NCBI GenBank assembly: GCA_022497155.1
Contig: MU385713.1
Span: 992,001 to 1,056,000, forward strand
Source: Whalleya microplaca
Lineage: Eukaryota; Ascomycota; Sordariomycetes; Xylariales; Xylariaceae
Direction of reading: 5' to 3'
Length of the DNA: 64,000 nucleotides
Shown: piece by piece, positions 20,330 to 32,479 of the stretch
Layout of the letters: every line of letters begins with the position of its first letter
Numbering within the stretch: position 1 is the stretch's first letter
Notes under the pieces: model-generated
Told to the model about the DNA's origin: nothing
Database searches by the model: none
The model's input: only the letters and a program-made list of their open reading frames with translations
Program-made: the position numbers and the translations under genes

Positions 20330-22035
20330 CTTGTATCTGTGCTCGTATACCGTCGGGGCGCGATTGATGATTTGCTCAACATTGTGGCGTCTCCATAGAG
20401 CACGGCTACTGCAAGGCAGAAGAAGCAGGTCTCGAGTGGACTCGTATGTAGCGAGGCACAGGTCAATGTCTCGAATCTCGAATATCTCGGCTGTACGTAT
20501 GTACGTAGTAGCAGCACAGCCAGCTTGTCCTACGGTACGCTCCGGAGAATGAACACACTTGAGCTCTCCACCTCTTCACAGATCCGCGTGGGGGAGCTAT
20601 ATTCCAAAAAGCCACAAAGATAGCCGAAAGGGAGAATAGAGACACGTGGGTAAAATTGAGAGAGCACGATCAGCTAGCTAGATTAAAGGCCCCAGAGGGC
20701 GTAGAGACAAGAGGCTGTCTTCTGAAGGGGTGGGAACTGAGGTCAAACTTGCGACGACGGCCTCGCTCGATAAACCCTACGATAAGAATTATCAAATTAC
20801 CCAGGTATTTTTCCCTTTTCCCAACCACGGGAAGTGCCTTGTTGGGGCTAAGGTAATTGACGGGAAAAGGTCAGGTAGATGTATGTACCTGTCTGCTGTG
20901 CAGCACACCCAACCGGTACATATACCTTGGCCTGCTTGAGTTAACACGGCGGGGCCGAACTAATGTACGGTAGGGAATGGAAGGCCGTTGATTCTTGCAG
21001 GTGAAGGGCAATGGGCAATGGATGGATGTGAGAGAGGAGAGGGAGGGAGGGGTGGTTTGAGTGTGAGCGTGTCAAGGGCCTGGCCGTTTCCTATTTCGAG
21101 TGAACTAGCCTGTTGGCCTGGGCCGCCTATAGGCCCTTACTATCCATAGTACGGCGTGCGACTATACTGTGTAGTAGCGGAAACCGCAGTCGGAAGTTCC
21201 AAGCAAAAGCCTGTGCGACATGGTGGCCCCAGCTTGTCCCGTCTGCGTTAGGCCCGTCGAGCACGTTGTCAGTGACCCGTTTTGGCGGGGTAGCAATTCG
21301 CTTGGCCACTGAAAACCCCTGAAAAGTCGTCAGGTTCCCTGGCAAGACACGTTTGGATGAGATTATGCGACTCCAATGGCGAGATACATCCTCTATTCTT
21401 GCAGCTATCTAATACGCAATAAGTATTCGACCTTATACGTATACATACACTCCGTGTGCATGTCTTATATCCACTCGACGGCATCCACTGCGCTGAAATA
21501 GGTAGCCTAGCTGCCTAGTCTGAGAACATGATGGAATGCCTCGGCAGCTTCTATCATCATGTAGCTAAAACTAGCCAGCTAGCTAACCTAACTGATCTAA
21601 TTGCCTGGTTTGGTAACCCTTCGTATTAAACTACCACACTAGGGGCTTTACCTACTAATGACGACAGCAAGTCATGAAACAAGCACATCCCATGCAACAG
21701 CACACTTTCTGTGTATCTGAGACATTCAAGACACTGTTGATTGGAGGGTCGAGGGCTGGTACGGTGCAAGGCATTCCGTACATCTAGCCATCGTATATAC
21801 TGCATGCAGGTCATCCGCCACTCCAGATAGCCGAATCTCAAGTCAATCTCATTAGTCTCCTTAATCCTGTATTTCAACAGACACAATGCATTCTACTAGC
21901 GGTAGTTCAGTTCATGGTATCATCATTTTAGTATTAACAACTTTTACAGCCCATACCTATTCTGCCCTATCCCGGTCAGAATATATTATCCTTGTAGAGA
22001 TTATCTCTCCATCTCCCTTTTTCTCCCATTTTTCC
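20330..22035. promoter_or_regulatory. Upstream region of the IRA-type gene and RAT1 3' flank
   Basis: There are 1.7 kb without a supportable gene between the IRA-type start codon and the RAT1 stop codon. It should hold the IRA-type promoter and 5' UTR and the RAT1 3' UTR. ORFs here are short and without domains. A purine-rich GAGAGAGGAGAGGG-like tract lies near 21030-21050. Confidence 0.5.
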
Positions 22036-25000
22036 TCATCTATACCCGTAACCACGGCCACCGCGACCTCCACCGCCACCACCACCACGGTATCCGCTGC
22101 CGCCTCGGTCGTCATAGGATCGGCGATCCCGACCATCACCACGTCCGCCAGGAGGACGATACTGCTGTCCACCATACCCATTTTGCGGCGGGGGATTCCG
22201 TCCCTGGTTCCCACCATAGTTCCCACCACCGTAATTGCCTCCGTAATTCCCTCCGTAGTTCCCACTGTATCCATTCCCGTAGCCGACGGGGCCACCGCCG
22301 TTATAAGCGGGAGGAGGCGGAGGGGGATACCCGTTGCCAAAGCCCGCTAATCCCGGTGGCGGCGGCACCCAGCCCGGGGGCGGGGCAGCGGGATATGCGT
22401 TGTAACCGTTCTGGCGGTTATTGTTGTTCTGATACGGCGGTCGATTATCCCGTCGATCACCCGGACCGTAGTTGATCCGATCCCTCCTGTTTCCGTCGTA
22501 ATTCTGGCCAAGAGGTGCGCCTCCGTAACTGCGGCCGGCATTCCGTAACTTCCCCTTGAGTTCCTCGATGTCACTGCGATTGAGGGCAGGTGTCGGCATC
22601 TGAACGCCTCTGAGAAGCATGGACTTGTGATTGTGCGTGTTCGGTGGAAATTCATAGTACACGCTATAGCAATGTTAGCCTCTGGCAGAAAATACGTGAC
22701 TGTTTGGCGTGGTATATAAAACTTACGTTAATGAACGATCATCATCCAGATCAGGCATGGCCTTTCTTTCCAATGGGTATTCCAAGACGCCGTGAGGGAG
22801 ATAATCCTCCAACTTTTCGATCTTTCCCGACAGACCTCGACTCAGCCGCGGATCCAACTTATATTTAGGCGCACCTTGTTTCTTGGAGTAGAAATGCGTG
22901 ATGATATCGTCATACAGAGCTTGGTTGGCTTCAGATAGTATGAGGTAGTCCTTGCCATGGGTATTGCGCGCGACGTCTTCTGGGCTCAAATTTGGATATA
23001 TCTCTTCGATGGCAGCAAGCATCCGTGGCATATCAATGAACGGAAGAAGAGCCACACCTTGCCAAGCCATCTTTTTTCCATTCAGGTCAACCTGGAAGTC
23101 TTCGGGATAGAAGTCGATAATCGGACTCTCCGGATTTGTCATAAGATCGTGGAATACAGGGGGAAGGACGTGGCGCGACGCTGCAGGCTGCACACTCATC
23201 AGCTGCTCAAAAGGCCTGGCAATCCTGCCCTTCTCGAAGCTGATCTCCATCTTGGCCAGGTCGGTGAAGTCCTGAGCGAATGGTGCATAGTGATATGGAT
23301 AATACCACTCCCATGAGGGACATCCCTGCATATAGTACATCAGCACCCAGGCGAGTCCTTCGACGTACGCCCAAGCCACCTTGCGCCTGAAGTCCCTGTC
23401 CTTTGGGTCGACGTGGAACTTCTGCTCGTAGTACCTGTCAGCATAACCCTCTTCCCACAGCCGAACCGAATCTTCTGGTGGCCCGTCGTCAGCCGCTGAG
23501 GTACTTCCAGGTGTACTTGCACCATCCTCTTGCAACGCTTCTGCTTTGCGTTTACCGAGAGCAGAAGGTGGTGTCTGTGCTTCAGAGGTTTTCGTCTCAG
23601 CTCCACCATCAGTGGCTGCCGACTGTAGTCCCTGGATTTGACTCCTAAGCACTGCTGCAGCACTTTTATTCGCTACATTTGCCTCTTGAACAGCACCTCG
23701 GTTGACAATCATGTCGTGTGTAATACCCTTAGGAAGGCCACCGGGAAGACCGTTTTCGGCGCCGCCATTGGCACTTCTATCGCCCTCCCTACTGTAGCGA
23801 TTATTGCGCTGGTTTTGGAGCTTCCGCCTCTTGAAGCTGGCTTCTCTTTTGTCATCGACTATCTTCCGTTTCCTGAAAATAGCATCCTCCTGTTTCCCTA
23901 GGCCAGCGAGAATATATTGCGCTCTCTCGAGATTCACGTGACCATCCTTGGTGACGTAGCCCCCCATATGCGGTAAGTTGTCTCTCCAGATGGCCGTCAA
24001 CGTATCAATGCCATTTTCGCGGATTTCAAGCGCGGGGAGATGAGGAAGGAAATCGTTTCCGACAAAGAAGCACATGAAAATCCAGTCATCGAGCGCGCGT
24101 TCAAGATCAAAGCGAAACGGCAGTCCAGGCACATCAAGCTCAACAGCTAGATATTCTCGTAGTACCGAGACGTGCAGCCAAATGAAAGGCTTGAGTGGCA
24201 TAGGCTTGTCCTTCTCATCGAACTCGCCATTTTTCTCTTTGGCCTCGCCGCGGCAATTAACGGCATCGTGGCCTTTCTGGCCACAGAGTTTGCACATCTT
24301 CGCCTTACCCTCTTGAGCGAAGACATCCTCCCGTAAAACGCGGAAATTAGGCTCATGGGTAGCAAGACCAAGCATGATCAAATCGGCATCTAATCCATAG
24401 ATAACGTGCCTTGTATTGGGATCGTGCTCGGGGGAAGTTCTCTGGGAGCGGATGAAGTTCATGATCTTATGCTCGCCTTCACCAGGGACAGTAGCATCGG
24501 AGATGATGACTTTGATATTAGCCCAACCGGGATCAGTGTTAAGTTTATAAGCACACCAATATCTCAAGCTGTTTGCTAGGATGTCCATGAAGGGGGTGCC
24601 TGGTGTAATACTATTCGAATCGAAAGCTTTCTTGGTCACAGCTTCAAGCGTCTCAGGTGGCAATTCACCGCCATTCTGTTGCTTTATCATCTTCAACAAT
24701 TCCTCCTTGTCGGCCTGCTTCTCCACAGCCTCTTGGGCAGCACGAAATCGTCTGGAGCGTTGTTGGTTCATCTTGGCACGGGGTGCGACACCATCTTTAA
24801 AATTTGATAATTAGTATAAGCTATGAAACGGAGAGAAAGTGTATCCATCTAGTATTTGACGTACCAATAGCGATCATCAGTAGCTTTCGCGGCCGAGCCA
24901 TGTTGACTACACGATCGGTATATTTGAAAACCTCCAACATCATCTCCTCTTCGTCCTTAGGGGCAGGTCGGTCCTCTGGGTGGGAACAAGGATGGACGAT

Positions 25001-25174
25001 TCCGTTCATATCCAGGTATAAATTGTCGAACTCTTCGCCATTGGGATTGGGCCGGGTGGTGTCGACAGGAATAACGGTTCCATCATCCATCACAATCGGC
25101 TGGTCCTCAATGACCGGGGAGATGATCTTCGGGTACTTGGTCGAAAGCCATCGGAAAGCCGCCGGGATACCCAT
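22036..25174 (-). CDS. RAT1: 5'-3' exoribonuclease 2 (Rat1/Xrn2)
   Basis: Three exons (24865-25174, 22727-24794, 22036-22663) give 1001 residues, close to yeast Rat1. This nuclear exonuclease degrades 5'-monophosphorylated RNA, drives torpedo termination by RNA polymerase II and trims rRNA and snoRNA precursors. Conserved active-site blocks are visible: [71 protein letters not shown] and [17 protein letters not shown] zinc knuckle ([14 protein letters not shown], about 271-284) sits in the insert typical of Xrn2/Rat1. The C-terminal 200 residues are Gly/Tyr/Asn/Arg-rich with GGNYGG repeats and RGG motifs. Intron 1 splits the Asp of IDGVAPRAK, and intron 2 precedes VYYEFPPN. The gene is divergent from USO1. 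Confidence 0.97.
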
Positions 25175-26172
25175 CTTGACCCCGTGATAAGGTCCTTAAT
25201 CTTTCAACAAGGAAGCTTGACTGAAGGATAGCGAAGTCGGTCGGTTGACAATCTCTAGCCCGGGCTAAGGGTTGAGAATTCGATCTTCAGACAGGAAGGA
25301 GCGGAAAGAGGCGTGAGGATAACCGATCGCACGAGAGATTGGCGCATGGAGTATATCGGATATGACGGACTATTTCGACTTGGAGATCAGACTGAATGAA
25401 GGCGAAATTGTAGTATAGGTTCTCGTAGACCGATCTGAAATTTAGACGACTGTCGGTACGTCGGAACGCGCTAGATGCAGAATCGTTTCGTTAAATGATC
25501 CAAACCCTAATAGAGTCACTATAAGACTACCTAGGTAGGTATTCTCATTCACTGGCGCCTGATGAAGAGAGGCGCATCGGTGATGGATGCGGCAAGGTCG
25601 AGTGAAAAAGGGTTGTAGAACAAAGCAGAAGAAGGTGTAAAGGTGAAGCTTTCACTGGCTGTGGTGCAGACGTCAAGTTCGCGCGACCAGAGCCTTGAGG
25701 ACCCTTGACGCAGAACGAGTCTAGCCCAATCATCAATCGGCCTTTCCTGCCTGTCTGATTCGCAGCAGGAGCCCGCCCACACCTGCCACACAGACCACAG
25801 ACCATAGACCCACTTCCTCGGGGTCGGTACCTAATGGTCCGTGGGTCTGGTGCCATCTCCACTATAAAAGCATATAAGTGCCTAAAGGCATATTGAGAAG
25901 AAGTATACATCCAAGAGCTCAAATGCATTTATCGCGACAGGCCACCTGGAGCTACGTACTTGGCCAGAATATTCCTTCCAACAACCCGAAAAGTGATCGA
26001 GTTCGCTCTCTATTCCGTATTTACGACGACACACGACACTACGCCTATTCCCAAGCTCTAGACTCGCAATATAGAGCTGTCCCCTTGACCCTCGACGGTA
26101 ACATGCGCCCAAGCCGGTAACCCTCTCGCCAATGGACCTCATACGAAACACCGCGATCGACCAGCACGAACC
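25175..26172. promoter_or_regulatory. Shared divergent upstream region, RAT1 / USO1
   Basis: 998 bp separate the two start codons, so both promoters and 5' UTRs lie here. An AACCCTAATAGAG stretch near 25503 and CCTAGGTAGGTA near 25531 are visible. No gene is supported; the ORFs present are short and featureless. Confidence 0.6.
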
Positions 26173-29100
26173 ATGTTCTCCTCCATCGCCTCGGCTCCTG
26201 CCAAGCAGTCCGTCAGCGAGACCATAAACGTTCTGAGCGGGCGTCTCGCCTCGGCCACGCTCCTCGAAGACCGCCGCGCCGCCATCCTTGGCCTGCGGAG
26301 CTTCGCGAAGGAATACCCAGCCTCCGTGGCCTCGGGCGCCCTGAGGAGCCTGATAGGGAGCTTGTCCAACGACGGCGAGGATGTCGACACAGTCAAGGTC
26401 TCTCTCGAGACGTTGCTGATGCTCTTTAGTCCCAACCAGGACAGTCCGGAGGCTTCCGAGGAGATCGCCCTGTGGCTGGCCGACGAGTTCACCCAGAAAC
26501 AAGAAAATATAACACTGCTGCTGAACTTCCTCGAGACCAATGACTTCTACTCGCGACTCTACTCCCTGCAGCTCATCCTTGCCATCCTCTCCGCCCGAAC
26601 CGAAAGAACCGAGCAGTGTGTCTTTAGTGCGCCCCTAGGCATATCCAGATTAGTTGCTGCTCTTGATGATCGAAGGGAAGCTGTCCGTAACGAAGCATTA
26701 ACGCTCCTGACTTATTTGACTCCGTCTTCTCCCGAAATCCAGCAGCTCGTAGTGTTTTCTGATATATTTGCACGTTTGTTCGGTATAATAGCAGTCGAGG
26801 GATCCCTGTCCGAGGGTGATAGAATAGTCGAGGACTGTCTAATCCTCCTTGCAAATCTCCTCCGCTTGAACCCTTCCAATCAGTCTATATTCCGTGAAGA
26901 GGGAAACATACCACAACTAGCGAAATTGTTGGAGAGTACGTATCGCAGAGGGGAGGACGAGGAAGAGGTCGCGAATTGGGCCCAGCAGCAGCGCAATAGA
27001 AACATATATGCTCTCCTTGCAGTTATTCGACTCTTCCTCGTATCTGGTGCCGTTGGTACCTCGCAAAACCAGGCGGCATTCTGGCAACATGGAGTACTAT
27101 TTCATGCATTACAGCTTGCATTTATCCATAATACCGAAATGTCTATCAGAGCAGAGGTTCGACATCCTCCCCCTTCCCCTTTTTTTCTCCAATAACGTGC
27201 AGAAGATATTTACATGTATGGCGTAGGCTCTGACGACCTGTGCGGATATCATCAGGGATAATGCGAAGCTTCAGGAGAACTTTGCACAGCTGCAAGTCCC
27301 CTCGGTGTTAGACGTGGCTCCGGCCACCAATGGCAATGCGAACGGCGTCATCCCCGTCGTCTATGTAATTGATGGCCTCCTAGATTTGGCTCTTTGCGTA
27401 CCCGCAAATCAAGCATTTGACCTCCGATTAGCTGCATGTCAGTGCATCAAGGCCTACTTCTACAATCACCCTCAAGTCCGCTTGCATTTTCTACGGCGCG
27501 CAATCGACGGCCATGCCTCCGGTGTAGACGAGACAGCTAATGTGTTGACTACTTTGCTACGGCCCCTGAGTGACTCGACGCCGGTAGATCCGTACCGGCA
27601 TTGGTTTGCGGCTGCTATCACCTTTCACCTTGTGTTCGAGAACAATGAAGCAAAGGCACTCGCTATGTCGGTAACAGAAGGCGATGCGGAAAGTGGCGAA
27701 GAGGTCGTGACAAGTATACAGACGATCACGTCTCACCTTGTCAGTGGGTTAAAGAGAGCAGACGATCGAATATCTGTAGGTTACTTGATGTTATTAATAG
27801 GGTGGCTTTTCGAGGACCTCGATGGGGTCAATGACTTCTTAGGTGAAGGCAGCAATATACAATCCCTTACCGAGGAAGTCGTACGACCTAATCCCAATAG
27901 CGTCCTGGTGCAAGGCCTTTGTGCGATGCTCTTGGGCGTTGTTTATGAATTCTCTACGAAAGATTCTCCGATCCCTCGAGCTACATTGCATTCAGTGCTC
28001 ATGTCTCGCATGAGCCGTGAGAAGTACATCGACAGTCTTAACAAATTACGGAGTCATCCTTTCATGAGAAACTTCGAAGTCATCCCCCAGAAGGCTGATC
28101 TTTCAGGAAATCTGCCGGAAGTTTACTTTGATGCGACTTTTGTGGAGTTTTTCAAGGACAATTACAGTCGTTTGCTAAGAGCCATTGACCGAGATCCTGG
28201 AATGGAGATATCCGTAGTGACCAATGGTGTTCAAAAGGGTATATCTCGCGAATTAGTAGACTCGCTACGAGCACAGGTCGATGAAAGGGAAAAGGGATTG
28301 CAAGCGGCTCTTGTTGATGTGGCCTCGCTCAATGGGAAACTTGGACAAGAACAGGCAGAGCATCGCCGATCCAGAGAGGCAGCAGCAGCAGAATTAACCC
28401 GGATAAAAACCGTCAACGACGCCATCCAGCGACATCACGAGGAAGAAATCAAGTAAGAAAACGCTACAGAGAGTGCTATCATTTACTAACACATGTGACA
28501 GACAAATTGAGGCGCAACAGCGTGCTAAGGCCGATGAACATCAGCGACAGTTAAAAAATGCTCAAAAAGAGGCAGCGAGTGCCGTTGAAACTGCTCGTGC
28601 CGAGCATCGTACTAAGGAGGTCGAGCTTCAGAGGCAGCTCGACTACGTTCGCAAGACTGCTGAAGCGGAGGCCGCACGGATCCAACGACGATCCGATGCA
28701 GAGATGGCAGACCTGCGGGCCACTATAAGCCGCCTCGAGGTGGACCTCATGAAGGTACGTCACATAATCATTCTATGCATTGCACGAACTAACAAGGAAT
28801 AGGCAAACAAGGCAAAGGGTCAGGAACTACATGCTGCTCGGGAAGAATTCTCATCCAAGCTATCAGCTCAAGAAGCGAAGACGAAAGCTTGTGAAGAGGA
28901 GTGTATAGCCCTTCAAAAGGAACTATCCAAAAAAGAGGAAGAGTTACAAAAAGTATGTCCAGACCCCAATCATAATGCGACCCAGGGAAATTTTAACATC
29001 TAGCAATAGGTTCGTTCGCAGTTAGCAGAAAAGGAAGAACAAAAATCAGCGACTCAAACTGAGCTTGATGACCTTCTAATGGTCTTCGGCGATGTTGAAG

Positions 29101-29271
29101 AGAAGGTTGAAAAATACAAGGTGCGTGATATTCACCAACTACAAATTAAAGGACTTCGAACTAAACCAATTGCTTTAGAAACGACTTGTTGGTCTCGGTG
29201 AAGCTGTGTCAGACGGCGAAGAAGAGGACGGGGATGAAGACGAAGAAGATTTGGACGACGAAGTGGACTGA
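26173..29271 (+). CDS. USO1: Vesicle-tethering protein Uso1/p115
   Basis: Six exons (26173-27156, 27227-28452, 28502-28754, 28803-28952, 29010-29120, 29179-29271) give 938 residues. Uso1/p115 tethers COPII vesicles to the cis-Golgi. The N-terminal two-thirds is the armadillo-like globular head (ASATLLEDRRAAILGLRSF, EAVRNEALTLLTYLT, NQSIFREEGNIPQLAKLL, NIYALLAVIRLFLVSGAVG). From about residue 670 it becomes a long Glu/Lys/Gln-rich coiled coil. The tail is strongly acidic (DGEEEDGDEDEEDLDDEVD), as in the family. The coiled coil is shorter than that of yeast Uso1, closer to animal p115. The introns, of 49-70 nt, all have standard GT-AG ends. Confidence 0.95.
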
Positions 29272-29783
29272 ATTACTTGAACCTTCCCACATCTTATGAG
29301 CTTTTGAAATGAAGGTTACCATAGATGTTCCTCAAAGTTGTCGATACCCAATTTACTATTAAGCATAGGATTCAGCGTATGGTTTAAGCATCAAACCCTC
29401 TCATAGTAGGTAGTGTTGGTATGCAAATACCGCGTATAAAAAAGCTTGTATATGCACCAATCAGAACACCCGCACTTCCACATTTTCACTTTGCGAGAAA
29501 ACCTGGACATTGATGATATTAAGGCTGTACCAGCTATATCAACAAATAACTGACTCCTTTTAAACAACAAGAATACGAGGTCTCCAACCACCCTCCAGAT
29601 ATAGCCCAGGTATCTTATAAACAACAAATAAATAATCAGGCTTTTTTAAGGCTTGGAGAGGCAACCAATCCAATACATAAGGCCGACCTGATTCCCCGCT
29701 AACTGGCCTGCCTCTCGCGCATCTCTCCTCAGTATATACTATACTCCAACATATATATATATACGCACATTTTCTCTCATAAG
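29272..29783. other. Intergenic, USO1 to PRMT3-like gene
   Basis: 512 bp between same-strand genes. It holds the USO1 3' UTR and the promoter of the next gene. A short (AT)n tract near 29750-29762 lies just before its start codon. No gene seen. Confidence 0.6.
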
Positions 29784-31904
<2,121 letters not shown>

Positions 31905-32479
31905 GGGGGTGGGTTTGTGCGGTATGCTACTGAATGAATGGACGAATGGATGAATGAATGGATGGATGGATGGGTTGGCTGGTCAGGATACAGTAAAACA
32001 TTTCAATTGCGTCTATACAATGGATGAGAGGGCCTTGTTGTGTCGTTCTTTTAGGGGTGTGATTGAAATCATTAAAGTCAAGACTATACTTCATAAATGT
32101 TTGTATAGACAGTGAACAAGGCATCAACTACACTCTGAATATAAGTTTCAGTAGTAGTCACAAAAAGGCAGGTAGAAGAAAATTCGAGTTCATTAATTAT
32201 ATGTACAGCAAGTAGGGAGTCTAGTAATGATCTGACTGTCTTATGGACTGGCCATACCCATACTTTGGCCAAAGCTTCTATGTTCACCAAGCCTTCATTC
32301 TAATGCATACTGGCATCTCTAGGCATCTCCTCGTCATGGTAGCCGAACCCTCCTTCTTCTAATGTATTCTGGTGATGTTTATTTAACAACCGACAAAACC
32401 GCGGTACGCCCCGTTTTCAACGCCTTCCAATATCAAATTACCCTATATACTTTCTTCAAGGCAAAGTGTTTATGCGGCG
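31905..32479. other. Convergent 3' intergenic region
   Basis: Tail-to-tail gap between the PRMT3-like gene and the MscS channel gene. It includes a GAATGGAT microsatellite at about 31932-31977. No gene seen. Confidence 0.6.
31932..31977. repeat. (GAATGGAT)n-like microsatellite
   Basis: Alternating GAATG and GATG units just past the PRMT3-like stop codon. Confidence 0.8.

Noticed and set aside
21886..22350. 154-codon plus-strand ORF opposite the RAT1 tail
   Set aside because: It is the antisense of the Gly-rich tail codons. Its Thr/Ile/Val repeats mirror that repeat and are not an independent protein.
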